NCBI GenBank assembly: GCA_010645155.1
Contig: CM021323.1
Coordinates: 3,278,922 to 3,342,921 of the forward strand
DNA: 64,000 nt
Reading direction: 5' to 3'
Source of the DNA: Tigriopus japonicus
Taxonomy: Eukaryota; Arthropoda; Copepoda; Harpacticoida; Harpacticidae
This document shows positions 12,879-23,974 of the stretch, piece after piece. The notes beneath the pieces were generated by a model. It searched no databases. It had not been told where the DNA came from and was given only the letters and a program-made list of their open reading frames with translations. Each line of letters starts with the position of its first letter. Within the stretch, counting starts at the first letter, position 1. Position numbers and translations under genes: made by a program.

Positions 12879-14540
12879 ATGAGGAGGAGGATGGCGGTGT
12901 CGTCTTTGAGTGTGATGTGGGGGTTGGGATTGTGGGTGGCGTGTTTGAGCGGATGGACTTTGGCGGTCGAGTTGACCTTTGAATTGCCGGATAATGCCAA
13001 AGAGTGCTTCTATGAGGTCATCGAAAAGGGCACGGAATCCACTTTGGAATTTCAGGTACGAGAGGCTTTGGCCCGTAAGAGGTACTGTACAGGGTGTACG
13101 TGAAGTTTTGTGGCACATTGATTTCGCCGATATTTGTGTCTACCGACTTTGTTGACCCTCCTCATGAATATTTGGCAATTTTTACGACATGCCACGAAAG
13201 TCTTCCGTTGTCTCCGTTTCATTCCAAGTTCAATGTTCATGTTTCGGTTCATGTTCAGTGATGTTCAATGTTCAGTTCATTCAATAAGTGTTCATAATTG
13301 ATAGATAGCATTTTCTTATAGTCCATGTTATAGGCTGAAATCATTTGCTAGTTTCGAATAAGAGGCTGAAACTCATTGATTTCTAACGAGTTCATTTGCG
13401 AGTCCACCCTTAAATGGTATCTCTTCAATATGGACGAATCCAACGAATCTCCGTTGACTGGGGTCTGAAATTCTGAATCCACCCTGTTCCTAGACGGTCT
13501 ATTTGCCCAAGATTGCATTTAATTTTTATAAACCAAGTATTACGAAATGGCATTAAAATGTTACTAAGATGATTTATATTTATTTTTTGGTAAAGGAATG
13601 ATTCCAAAGTTGCTCATCAATTCATCTTTTCACTTAGAAGAAATGAGGAGTCCATGATGTCCTGTATTTAATGTCTAATAATCGTTTGTTTTAGGTGGTG
13701 ACCGGGGGTCAATATGACGTGGACGTGATTCTCACGGATCCTCGCCAAACCGTTTTGTACAAACAAGTTAAGAAACAGTACGATTCGCACACATTCACGG
13801 CCGACATCACGGGCGAATATCAGGCTTGCTTTTCGAACGAATTTTCTACGTTTTCGCATAAGTTGGTCTACATTGACTTTCAAGTGGGCGATGAGGCTCC
13901 CCTCCCGGGCATGGGGGATCATCTCACCGCCATGACCCAGGTAGGAATGTAAAATATATCCGTTATTTTTATGAATGTTGCCATCGGTTTTTAGGGCATT
14001 TTGATCCACGTGCTTCGTGTCATTTTCAGTTGCACATCTCGGTGAGGAAGGCTTGTTATATTCCAGCCAATCGTCTTCAGTAAAGTCAGAGCTTTTTCCC
14101 CGCATTCATGACTAATGAAATTTATATTGCATTTAATCAACTCTCTCTAATCTCAATCGGCCCCAGAGACTGCTAGTTTGATCGTGACCTTTCATGATTT
14201 AAGACTCCAGTTGTGCTGACCTTTTACCACCTTTTACAGATGGAAACCTCATCGCAAGAAGTTCACGAAAATTTGAATGCTATCATTGACTATCAAACAC
14301 ATCACAGACTAAGGGAAACTCAGGTAGAGCTACCATAAGTCAGTGTTGAGGAAGAGAGTTATTAAAATTTATCCTCATCCATTCTAGGGTCGTAAAAGCG
14401 GCGAGTATCTCAACGAGAGGGTCATGATTTGGTCGATATTTGTCACGGGGGCCATTCTTATCGTGGGATTTGGCCAAGTTCTCGTTCTAAAGTCATTCTT
14501 TTCGGAGAAAAGGCCATCGCAATCGTACGGCTACAACTAA
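12879..14540 (+). CDS. TMED7: p24-gamma cargo receptor, TMED7-like
   Basis: Four exons (12879-13055, 13695-13940, 14240-14323, 14388-14540), all phase 0, give 219 aa, the usual p24 length. p24 proteins are type I membrane proteins cycling between ER and Golgi in COPII and COPI vesicles, selecting cargo. The translation has an N-terminal signal segment (about 1-29), then a GOLD domain opening [10 protein letters not shown] with the conserved disulfide pair C43 and C104, and Q-Y-D-V-D and C-F-S-N-E-F-S-T-F motifs typical of TMED7/TMED3. A helical stretch in exon 3 (142-169) precedes a single transmembrane helix at about 181-203. The short tail has a di-phenylalanine (206-207), the COPII sorting signal, but no dilysine at the very end. 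A second in-frame ATG lies four codons downstream of the first; either could start. Confidence 0.93.
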
Positions 14541-15055
14541 ATTCAGCCAAGGAAGTCGACGATCTTTTTTATTCCAAGAGAAATCTCTCCGGAAACTTGA
14601 ACCAAAAAACAGCAAGAAAACCGATAGCCATGAATTTCGGTCCAAGTCTCATCCTGGCCAGTGTGAATGCGGTTCTCGCAATTGAATGCTTGAGCATTAT
14701 TCTTTCTTTTTCTTGACCCCTCGAGGCCTACAACAGATATATGTGTTATTATTCTATGATTGTTAGACTGTTTGTTTCAATTCATTCATTCCAGAACGTG
14801 TGCAATGTCCAAGCAAGAGTGAGCAAAAGATTCCGCGAATGATCCCATAAAAAAATACAGCCTCAGGGCATTTTGGTGAAATTGAATGTTGTTGTTTTTG
14901 TATTTTCGTAAGATTGTTGAGGTCATTTCAGACTCGCGTTTTGTTTAGATGCGGGTTCGTTTTTGGCAGATCACAGAGTTCATCGAGGGACTCGGGTTGG
15001 AAAACGCGGACGAAACGAAGCCTTGGGGGAGGACATGAGACATTTTTCATGACGA
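14541..15055. other. Tail-to-tail intergenic region, TMED7 and SEM1
   Basis: About 0.5 kb between two convergent stop codons, with no coding content recognised. No perfect AATAAA was noted for TMED7; an A-rich ATAAAAAAAT run lies near 14847. Confidence 0.4.
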
Positions 15056-16949
15056 TTATTGGTCCATAGTGACTCCTTGATTGGCCAGTTCAGTCCTAAA
15101 AGACAACAGAGAGCAATCTGAAACCACCCGTTGACCAACCTGTCTCCAGAAGATCAGAAAGTCACAGAAAAATAGTGGTAGTATTTTGTTTTTGTGTTCA
15201 TATTTAGTGGTAGTCATTGCAAAGAGAGCCAAAGGCGAGAAGGAAAGGAAGGAAAATCGAGTCTAACCTGACTTGGGCGGCTTTGAGGTCCGTGTCAGCA
15301 CTTCGGGCGTGCGTGCATCTCTCATTGTCCGTAGGCTGGCCCCGCACCCAAGCCCTGTCGCCCTCTTTCCTTCCCTTCCTTCCTCCTGTTGGTCGCTCGT
15401 CCTCATTTGCGCGATGACCGGAGTCGCGCGCTGGAGCGCGTGGCGCGCGCCGGGCTGTCTGGTGTCTCATTGGTGGAAGAGGAAGACGAGCGGGCGCGCG
15501 AATTGCGCGCGTTCCCGCTTCGCGAGGATGACCGGCCGTTCCGCTGAGCTGGCTGCTGTGGCTCAGTTGAGGTAGGCGTGGTGGAGGTGGGAGGAGTGGT
15601 CGCCGCATGTCCATTACTCCGGCGGGTGCTTGGGGGAGTACTGGGCGGGGGATCCTCTTGCATGGGGGACACCCGGGTACACACTTTTTTGGCTAGAGGC
15701 TCTGGTGAGCGCAAGGGCGGGCTATGACTGTGGGGCCGCTTGCGACTGTATTTGCTGGAGGGAGGGATTCAACGGGGTCAATGTCAAATTGCTGATGATT
15801 AATGGGTCAAGCATGTTACTAGTTATTGGATACAGGGCGCCAGCCAATCTTTGTGGCTGGCTAATAAGCAACGGAAGGGAATCGTGCCTTCATCATCAAA
15901 GTTTTAGTATTGATGATTCGTTTTAAGGAACACTTTCCTGTTTTTCAAGGTGTTCATTGACATTGTAATAAACGGGACGGTTAGGTTATGAGCTTCGACT
16001 CAAAGCCCGAATCGGCGCTAACACTTCTCCGTGTTATGGAAAAGATCAATAAAAATAGGAGGAAATAACTATTGCGTACCGAAGTTGAACTGAGAAATCG
16101 TCCTCGACCGTATCATCGTCCCAATTGTCCTCCCAAACGTTCACATCGGTTTTGTCTTCATCTTTTGCATCCCATTCTAGAACCAAGAACAAATATTCAG
16201 TCAATTTGATAACTCGTCTAAACTGCACCAATCAAGGATCAATAAAAATACCATTCTAGTAACATCTGGAGCTTTCGTAAAAAAACGCTTGATCTGGACT
16301 CAACTAACATTCACAAATTACGTATTAAAACGGACTTTTGAAACAATTAGGCTAAAATTCAGATCCAAGTTTCCATTCAAGCTGTTGCGGAAGAAAAAAT
16401 ATTTTCTTCCGTCATTTTTCTTTACATTTATTGGGAAAAAAATAGCACCAAAAATATCAAAGTTACTGCTTAAAAAAACAATAGTCAAAATAAATTGTAA
16501 CTCCGATTCCATCATGAAGTTCCAGATTCTCCTAATGGAATGGATAGGACGTGTGCGACTTCAGTTACAAAATCAAGCATATTTCCAAATCATTCTATCC
16601 ATTGAAACGCATAAATGTGCAGATATCAATTAATCCATATGAAATTAATAAAAAAACTATGAATACAGCAGATTTCCTGTAGATGCAGTAAACACAATCG
16701 TTCAATAAAATCTTAACGAACTCTGATAAAAAAAGCATTTCATCAAAATAGGACGCCCTCTAACGGCTCAAATCGGCAGCACCGCCCAACCAACCAACAC
16801 ATGATGCGGAACACAACGTTCGTACCTTCTGCGGGGAATTCCTCGAAATCGTCGTCCTCCTCGAGAAGACCTAAATCAGGCGTGTCCTTCACGGCCGCCT
16901 TGGTATCCTTTTCGACCTTGGAGGAGGCGTCTTTTGTGGCGTTCGACAT
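15056..16949 (-). CDS. SEM1: 26S proteasome subunit SEM1/DSS1
   Basis: Three exons (16949-16826, 16176-16080, 15095-15056) with matching phases (1, then 2) give 86 aa. SEM1/DSS1 is a tiny, acidic, intrinsically disordered subunit of the proteasome lid. In other eukaryotes it also binds BRCA2 and the TREX-2 complex and can contact ubiquitin. The signature is clear: [17 protein letters not shown] in exon 1, then [20 protein letters not shown] in exon 2. The last exon is only 40 nt and supplies [12 protein letters not shown], matching the C-terminal helix of the family. An N-terminal, lysine/serine/threonine-rich segment of about 24 residues before D-L-G-L is longer than in the human protein. 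Confidence 0.92.
15200..15740. other. GC-rich island in SEM1 intron 2
   Basis: This stretch is far richer in G, C and CpG than its surroundings, with GCGCGC runs around 15425-15510. The minus strand carries an open frame from the ATG at 15663 down to 15403, 86 codons of S, T, P and R-rich low-complexity sequence; the frame stays open upstream to 15714 without an ATG. Plus-strand frames overlap it. I recognise no domain. It may be a CpG-rich promoter or first exon of a nested gene, or low-complexity non-coding sequence. Confidence 0.35.
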
Positions 16950-17867
16950 GCTTGGCAAAACGGTCTGATAGATTCTTAGCCTCAAAGTGATCAACTTTAG
17001 CAGGCTTCAAATGAGACCAGCGTGACCATGTTTTAATATTGATAAATACGCAAAAAGGGACCTCAACTTTCAACAAATCTGATTCGATTGAAGTATCGAA
17101 AGTCAATTTCACAAAAACATCGTGGCTGTTTGTCATTTATCAAAACAAAATGAGTTTTACGGAGGTGGCTTGTTTAAAATGTTAGATCCAATGAAATGAA
17201 TTAAAGGGATTACTAGGTTGGAGTTGTGGCAAATTGGATCACCCTGACCAAGCCGAAATTCGCTGTTTGGCTTGATGTGAGAGGAATGACTAGGAAAAAT
17301 AACTTCAAGCGTAGGGTGACGAAACTGTTTGTCCACAGGTTTTTCTCGAAGCTGTTCAAAACTGAAAAGGCAAATATGAACGGAACGGTTAACCTTTATG
17401 GCATGATTTAGTTGAATCTCTGTTCAAAGGTGAATCATGATGGAAAGAGTGATTTCGGCAGTTGGGATGCCAATTAATGAATACATAGGATAAAAACCCG
17501 AAACGGCCTAGAAAACTGTCAGAGCTCTAGTGCAAACATTTTCGATCTCAAAATTTTATGTTAAAAAGATTTTGGGTCCTGGGTCGGTCTCGTATGTACA
17601 TCTCATTGAAAAACCGGCAAGTTGAAGAAATAAAACGGGTCTCCTTTGGGACATAACAAATTGTCTCAAATTGATGTTCTTTCCATCTTTCATGGTTTGA
17701 CAGATTCAAAATATACTCAAGCATTTTTCCATACATTCAAAAAGACTCGAAGCAAGGTCGATGAATTAGTCGAAAAGCAAAACAGATCATGTCGGTCTTT
17801 CACCGTCAAGTCTTAATTTCTGCTTGTCATGAATCTTTGCCAAACCGAACCAGAAGTGTAAAATAAG

Positions 17868-18025
17868 TAGGGAGCAGAAAAATATTTGTAAGCAAAATCT
17901 TAAATTACTAACTACGTTCCCATTTGCGCATTTTTAGCTGTTTTTAACTATTTGTCAAAAAAAGGTAAAGGTAACCAAAAAGTTAACTCTTTTGTCGTTT
18001 TTAGTAGCTAAAAATCCGCTCCTTA
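17868..18025. mobile_element. Small hAT-like MITE (158 bp)
   Basis: Ends TAGGGAGCAGAAAAAT and, inverted, TAAGGAGCGGATTTTT. Flanking octamers AAAATAAG (17860-17867) and TCAATAAG (18026-18033) match at 6 of 8. Weak but consistent with an old hAT-type insertion. Confidence 0.45.
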
Positions 18026-18672
18026 TCAATAAGTAGAGATGGCCAAAATATGCCACAATCGATTACGAAAAAGCGAATCCTTACAGGAATGCAAGTACCT
18101 TCTTCGAACAGAGATGATGGACATGTTTTGATGGAATGGTGCAAAAGTGTTATGCTCATGTACTATACTCGACTAATCTTCTTTTTTTAAGTTTTAATTT
18201 CTTAACCTTTTGTTTTTTTCCCTTGTAAACCAATAATCTTTATACCCATGTTTTTGAGGTTTGAGAGGTCCCAACAATAAACAATAAAAGTTTTGTTCCA
18301 GACCTTTTGATGTGCTCTAAATTATGCTTAAGCCCCAAAACATGCTCTTAAATATGCTTAAGAACCTAAAAAATATTAGATAAATGCAAAAAAAGTTCCT
18401 TAAAAGCAAAACCAATGGAAACAACATTTGCTTATTTACCGAATTCATTTTTGGCAACTTTATTTAATTTCAATGGCATTATAAATCTTAATTACCCAAG
18501 AGAAAGGCACCATCAACGAGACAGCAAAATCATTCTAATTGCATTCCCACCCCTTTTCATTTTTTTACTATTGAAACCAACAAAAAAATAACTTTTATGA
18601 TAGCCTTTGTTTTGACAAAGTAGTTGAACTACAAAAAGTCGTATTTCAGAAAATAGAAAATGGAAAGAATGG

Positions 18673-19319
18673 GACATGCATAAGGTTGCTTCAAGTGAGC
18701 GTTTTAAATCATTCCGCGGGCGGCAAAACAGGGCCGTTGGCTGCGCTGGGCTGCTCAGCCCATTTTGGTGAATCCAAGTTTTTTCTATTTTAACGCGCAT
18801 TTGATGATTCTAGGTCCTTGGAAACGATCTAAATTTTAGGTTTTGATCCCTCCGCTTTCACCTGGTTGAAAATATGCTCAATTTGTTTGCTAGAAAATGA
18901 GACAGAAAAAATTAGACCTTAACAGAAAGAAGCATTAAAAAATATTGCATTTCTCTGTGTGCCAAATATTTTGAAATATTGAAATGATTCTTTGGAACCC
19001 ACTGAACAAATCGGCATCTTTAAATTAGTGTTTGGATCAATGTTAAGTCCTATTTTTGCAATAGCACAAGGCTTGCTTACATGCTTTTAAATCAATCACC
19101 CTAAAAATAAATTTGCATATTATTGACCCAATTCCAGCCAAGGCATCTTTAAGTGAAATACCGATCGTTTCCAGGGATCTAGAATCATCAAATGCACGTT
19201 AAAATGGGAAAAATTTGGATTCGCCAAAATGGGCTGAGCAACTCAGCACAGCCAACGGCCTTGTTTTGCCGCCCACGGAATGATTTAAAACGCTCACTTG
19301 AAGCAACCTTGTGCATGTC
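18673..19319. mobile_element. Fold-back element with about 157-bp inverted arms
   Basis: The left arm (18673-18829) and right arm (19163-19319) are inverted copies at about 90% identity by eye, both starting GACATGCA(T/C)AAGGTTGCTT and ending GAAACGATC at the inner edge. The 333-bp centre is AT-rich and non-coding. No clear target duplication was seen, so the superfamily is unknown. Confidence 0.75.
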
Positions 19320-20901
19320 TAATTCAGGTAATGGTGACGATACGAGGTCCGGATGAAAAGGCAAACCAGTGTTGCCAGAACTTTTCGAACCATTTATGCC
19401 AAAATACATCAAGAAAAGGGCCAGATCTGGTTTGACAGAAACAAATTGTGTTATGCCATGATTGGCACTTGAGACAACAAATTTGGAAACCAAAAGTACT
19501 AATTTAAAGCAATTCAGACGTTCTAAATTTACTCCAAAGAATGAATTCAAGTTTAAAAACACTAATAAATGAACTGGAATCTGAAAATTGAGAATCTGGT
19601 AATCAAAAGAATTTTCGTTAGTTTGCAAGTTTGAACACCTTTGGTTAGGATTTTGGAAAAAATGCACACTTTATTTGCTCGTTCTTGCACGAGAAAATTC
19701 TCCACAAAAGGCCACTTTTTTTGGGTAAGTACAAGTGTAAGTGATGTTATAAGCACCGATTTGTATTGTACAGCTCCAAAACCATCAAGGTATCAAACAA
19801 AATGCCGTGTTTTGTTCGTGTTTCTCTTCAATATCAAAGGTCTTTTTTAAGTGCTTGCCATTTTTTAATCAAAAGAATAATTTTGCAAATTCTTACAAAA
19901 CCGAGAGTCAAAATGTCCAAACTAGCAATTCGACATTTTTTGTAGCATCTAAGTCATAAGGGCGGTCTGTAAATCGCGAAAACCCTTGCACTGACCAAAA
20001 TCTTACATTGACGAACAAGCCTTTTCTCTTCTTTCATCGGCCCGCGATAAGATTTTTGAAGAGATCACTTAAACCTCTCCCTGCATGCCTCATTCTAACT
20101 TACTCAAGCGGTCTCAAGTTTTAGTCTAAACTTTAGCTTAATGAAATAGTGAAGCCAAGTGGGAAGCAGAGAGGCCTGACTAGTGTACTATGCCTGACCA
20201 TTATGAGATTACTTTGAATTCCCATCGATTTGGGATAACAGTCAAAATTGGATTAAACGTTACTGATACACGCCCCCCTTGTCATTGGAGTCGAGTTGCT
20301 TCAGATACCTGATACAAGAATCACTCTTAATATTGGAATTATTTTACTGTTGAGGGAAACAAATCTTGTATTCACGTATAATTTACCCTCTAAATTTGAG
20401 AGAGCAGATTTTCATTAAGATTTCCACCATTTTTGTTAAAGAACCACACTCCGTCAACTTTTATGGTTGGTTTAATATGAAATTTAGTTTTTGAATCTGA
20501 TCTTTATCCAAAAGGTGAGTTTTCAAGATAAATAAATTAATTAATAGATAGAATGCATCTACATCTACATCAATTTGTAGATTTTAAGCCGGATACGCGA
20601 AAAAGCACAAATAAATGTCAAAAGTGCAAAAAGGCAAAATAATGCGTTTCTATTCCCAAAAATCTTTTTGTCCGTCAGTACTGATCAAGCGACACAATTT
20701 TGGACCATCCTTCCCCAACCTCCGGTTCCTATGATTCATCTTTCATAGTATACTAACATCTTGTATGAGTCCTAAGAATGTTCCATACAAACATTATCAG
20801 CTAACCAATGCAATGACCCTTAACTGCACCCAAGTGACCCTTAACTACAATCAGGAACTCGAAAAATAGCATAGTCAAAAAATATGAAAATTAAGTAGCA
20901 T

Positions 20902-20907
20902 TTTATT
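20902..20907 (-). terminator. Candidate poly(A) signal of the VIT/vWA gene
   Basis: AATAAA on the minus strand, about 95 nt beyond the stop codon at 21000. Confidence 0.5.
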
Positions 20908-20999
20908 TTTAAAATACGGATCCAATAAAATGGATGAATGTCGCGTTTAGGCAAAGATGAAAGATTTCTAGCCTGATATGAATACATTTTTCCATGGAT

Positions 21000-23852
21000 T
21001 TAACATGTGACAGACTTTTGCACTGAATTAGCTTGTCGGAAGACTTTCACAATGTCCCCCGAAGCCACATAACCGGGTCCATCAAAGAGCTCGAGCGATT
21101 CACCTTGAAAATCCGTCTTGGTGTAGATAATCCAGCAACAATCTCCCCAAATTTCCAAGGAAGCTAAGGCATTCGAGAAATTGTGATTGGCCAAATCAGG
21201 TTCGTCCTCGGTCAAAGTGACATTCATGCCCCGACTTCCACTCCGGTCATAAAGGCTGATTGAACCATCACACGTGGTCTTTGGTGGAACTGTGGTAGGG
21301 GGAGCACTACTGCGGATTTCGAAGGAGTCGGATTCCAAAAAATCGTAGAAATCATCAAGATCTGCTTGTGGAGGGCTCATGGCCAAGATTGGTTGTGGAG
21401 GAGGCCCTGGTAGGGCTGAAGTGAAGGGCCTTCCACGGGTGCTTGTTGGACCGGGGGCACCCTTTCGCATGAGCGGGAAACCGCCACCAAAACCACCACC
21501 ACTTGAAGCTAAGGAAAACTGAACGTTGGCGATACGGCGGTTCAGTCCAAAACCAAGTTGGTTAAAGCGAGGCAAGGTATCCACGGGAACCACTTCGATG
21601 GGCTCCTTGATATCTGAATCAGACCCATTGTTTTTTAATACGACTAAAGAAGTGACGGGTGTGACAAAGTTGTACTTGATGGCCAATTCAATAGCGCGCT
21701 CTTTCTTCGTTTTTGGGGCAGGAGCTATAATTTCGACGTCTTCGGTGAGAGTGGGAGTGATGTCGGCTTCAGAGTCGAGGATTACTTCGGAAACTTCGGG
21801 TTTTTCAGCTTCTACAGATCCTGCATCCTCAGTCGAATCTTCGTCGGATTCGTCCTCGTCCTTGAGTTCCTCCTTCCGTTCTTCTAGAGGAGATTTTTTA
21901 TCGTCCAGCAATTGCTTGATGGTCTTGAAAGCCCATAATCTTTCCACAAAGTTTTGACCCTCGCCTTTGGGTTCAACAGGTCTTGGAGGAATTGGGAAAC
22001 AAATAGGAGGCAGGGATCGGGTAGGGATCTCACCGGGTGGCAGAAGAGTTAGATCATCGATAACCACATCATCAGTTTCTCCGCCCTCTTGAGCCATAGC
22101 CACGGGACCGTCATTGCGTGTGCAGATGACGAATTTCTTCTCAAAAACGCCTTCCTTGCCTTGGCCGGTGATGATCACTTCCACATTGTTTTGAGTCTCA
22201 TCAATCTGTCCGGCGATGATGATCTCGCCACCTTCACTGAATGTACTGGTCTTCGTTTCGGTGATGGATTCATTCTTGACTGCCTCTCCCACGTACTTGA
22301 TGTCCAAATTCGACAAAAGCGGGCTGGCAATCTCAAGATAAAAGTCTTCAAGTTGAATGGATGCATCGGATCCTTCATAGATTTTCCTAGCAAAGCCTCC
22401 GTTATCTTTGGAAAGAGTTTTAATCAATCCAAAATCAGCACCACTGCCGAATGCCAATCCGTAAACAGGCACACTGATTTCCCCGTTGGCTTTGGCCACA
22501 TTTTTCTTGATTTCATCACCGTTGGTAACTCCAGCCGTGGCTTCACCGTCAGTTAAGAAAATGATCATAGGTTGAACATTGGCGGGAAGCTCCTCGGATT
22601 TCTTCACATCTTCAACTAAATTGATGGCATCAACCATGGCATCGTTAATGTTCGTACCGCCAATGGTTTTCAAGCTTAAAACGTATTGGAGAGCCTCAGT
22701 TCGGAGATCATCCTGACCCGGGTAGGTCATCTGGTGGACTCCTTCTTTCAGCTTTTCATCTTCAGGAACCCAATGCATGACATCATCACTAAATGTGATG
22801 ATATTGAAGTAATCTTGACTGGTCAGATCATCAATAACTGTGACCATGGCGTCCTTGGTCTGGCTCAGTTTTTCACCATACATGGATCCACTGATATCCA
22901 AGACAAATACAACATGTTTGGGCAGGGTTTTAAGGGAATCTGGGGCAAAAAAGTGAACAAAGTATCCATCGATCACTTGGATTTCGTTGCCTTGTTCCTT
23001 GCGATCGACATCGTATTCCACCATGAATTCGCCTGAGATACCATTTTCACCGAATTCCTTCTGCATTTTGGTATCTGGAGTGAACGTGACATTCACCTTG
23101 GTTGGATCAGAGTCATCAATGGCAATTTGGACATCGGGATTCACTTCCTGAGATTGAATGGCATTAGGATCCGTCTTGATCTTTGGTACCCGAACATGAA
23201 CCACAGGCAAAGACTCCTGGATGAACACTTCAATCTTGAAGTCATTAACAATCTGTCCTGGATTCACGTGAATGGTGTGCTCGTATTTTCCAATCCGTCG
23301 TTGAAGAAGCTCTTCATAGGTCAAACGGAATCGGACTTTATCATTTCCCTCCACATTGGCGGAGACAGTGATTTGATTGGCATTTCGGGTGTCCTGATCC
23401 ACCAAACCCGCTCCTTGACCAGAGCTCACGGCTTGATCAAAGATCTCTTTGGCTTTGGCCTTCTCTTCAACCGAAGCCACTAGTTCGTTCCCTTTCAAAA
23501 GCATGGAAAAGTTTGATATGAAAGCTGTGTCCGGGATGACCAAAGTGAAGTCTAGTTTTTGAGTTTCGGCACTTGGATTCTTGATGTAAGCTTCTACCAC
23601 GGTTTTGGCATACCTCAATTGCACATTAGACTTGACACTTAACTCGGATATCACCGGTGTTTTAGTTAGTTTAGTCTTCGGAGATTCTTCGCTTTGTTCC
23701 GAAAAAGTTTCGTATTCAATATCGGGAAGTATGGTTGTTTCCACCAATGGATCTTCAGTTGAAGATACCACCATAGTTTGAGGTCTTCCGAAGACGCATC
23801 GTGGTCCAATTGTTGCACACAAGCAAAAACTTAAAAGCGCAAGGCTCTTCAT
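21000..23852 (-). CDS. Secreted VIT/vWA protein (ITIH-like) with crystallin-like C-terminus
   Basis: One uninterrupted exon of 950 codons from the ATG at 23852; the frame's 18-nt upstream extension lacks an ATG. A signal peptide covers about the first 23 residues. A VIT domain follows at about 65-215, then a vWA domain at about 313-500 whose MIDAS motif D-x-S-x-S is intact (D-I-S-G-S, about 319-323) with a later T-D-G-E. This VIT + vWA pair defines inter-alpha-trypsin-inhibitor heavy chains, secreted proteins that couple to hyaluronan. Next come an acidic linker (near 670-720) and a G/P-rich stretch (near 805-850). The last 90 residues (about 862-950) read like a beta/gamma-crystallin unit: I-S-L-Y-D-R-S-G, then C-W-I-I-Y-T-K-T-D-F-Q-G-E-S-L-E-L. 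The vertebrate ITIH cleavage motif was not identified, so ITIH-like is a family-level call. Confidence 0.88.
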   Translation of the reverse strand: MKSLALLSFCLCATIGPRCVFGRPQTMVVSSTEDPLVETTILPDIEYETFSEQSEESPKTKLTKTPVISELSVKSNVQLRYAKTVVEAYIKNPSAETQKLDFTLVIPDTAFISNFSMLLKGNELVASVEEKAKAKEIFDQAVSSGQGAGLVDQDTRNANQITVSANVEGNDKVRFRLTYEELLQRRIGKYEHTIHVNPGQIVNDFKIEVFIQESLPVVHVRVPKIKTDPNAIQSQEVNPDVQIAIDDSDPTKVNVTFTPDTKMQKEFGENGISGEFMVEYDVDRKEQGNEIQVIDGYFVHFFAPDSLKTLPKHVVFVLDISGSMYGEKLSQTKDAMVTVIDDLTSQDYFNIITFSDDVMHWVPEDEKLKEGVHQMTYPGQDDLRTEALQYVLSLKTIGGTNINDAMVDAINLVEDVKKSEELPANVQPMIIFLTDGEATAGVTNGDEIKKNVAKANGEISVPVYGLAFGSGADFGLIKTLSKDNGGFARKIYEGSDASIQLEDFYLEIASPLLSNLDIKYVGEAVKNESITETKTSTFSEGGEIIIAGQIDETQNNVEVIITGQGKEGVFEKKFVICTRNDGPVAMAQEGGETDDVVIDDLTLLPPGEIPTRSLPPICFPIPPRPVEPKGEGQNFVERLWAFKTIKQLLDDKKSPLEERKEELKDEDESDEDSTEDAGSVEAEKPEVSEVILDSEADITPTLTEDVEIIAPAPKTKKERAIELAIKYNFVTPVTSLVVLKNNGSDSDIKEPIEVVPVDTLPRFNQLGFGLNRRIANVQFSLASSGGGFGGGFPLMRKGAPGPTSTRGRPFTSALPGPPPQPILAMSPPQADLDDFYDFLESDSFEIRSSAPPTTVPPKTTCDGSISLYDRSGSRGMNVTLTEDEPDLANHNFSNALASLEIWGDCCWIIYTKTDFQGESLELFDGPGYVASGDIVKVFRQANSVQKSVTC

Positions 23853-23938
23853 GGTCTTGTCGTCACCCAAAAATCCTTTGTTCTCACTGCAACACCGTTT
23901 TCTTTGCTCTCTGAACTGATAACTGCGTTTCTCTCAAA

Positions 23939-23974
23939 TGAGTAGAGACCTAGCGATTGCCATTCGTTTTATAG
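23939..23974 (-). promoter_or_regulatory. Core promoter of the VIT/vWA gene
   Basis: On the minus strand a CTATAAAA box (23967-23974) lies about 34 nt upstream of TCATTT, which fits the arthropod initiator consensus TCAKTY with the A at 23939. That would give an 86-nt 5' UTR. The spacing is slightly longer than typical. Confidence 0.5.

Larger units (their letters stand above)
16950..20901. other. Gene-free stretch with transposon remnants
   Basis: About 4 kb between the SEM1 start and the 3' end of the VIT/vWA gene. It holds a small hAT-like MITE (17868-18025) and a long-arm fold-back element (18673-19319). Open frames at 18513-18800 and 19188-19667 (minus) overlap the two arms of that fold-back and are not genes. 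Confidence 0.55.

Noticed and set aside
13668..14105. Minus-strand frame of 145 codons
   Set aside because: Antisense of TMED7 exon 2 plus intron.
17226..17411. Plus-strand 61-codon frame that looked vaguely like a transposase fragment
   Set aside because: No catalytic motif, no flanking terminal repeats and no continuation in other frames.
18513..19667. Two minus-strand frames of 95 and 159 codons
   Set aside because: They overlap the two arms of an inverted repeat and show no domain; treated as chance frames in a repeat.
21526..23483. Plus-strand frames of 116-155 codons opposite the VIT/vWA gene
   Set aside because: Antisense shadows of a long, convincing minus-strand coding exon; no domain similarity.
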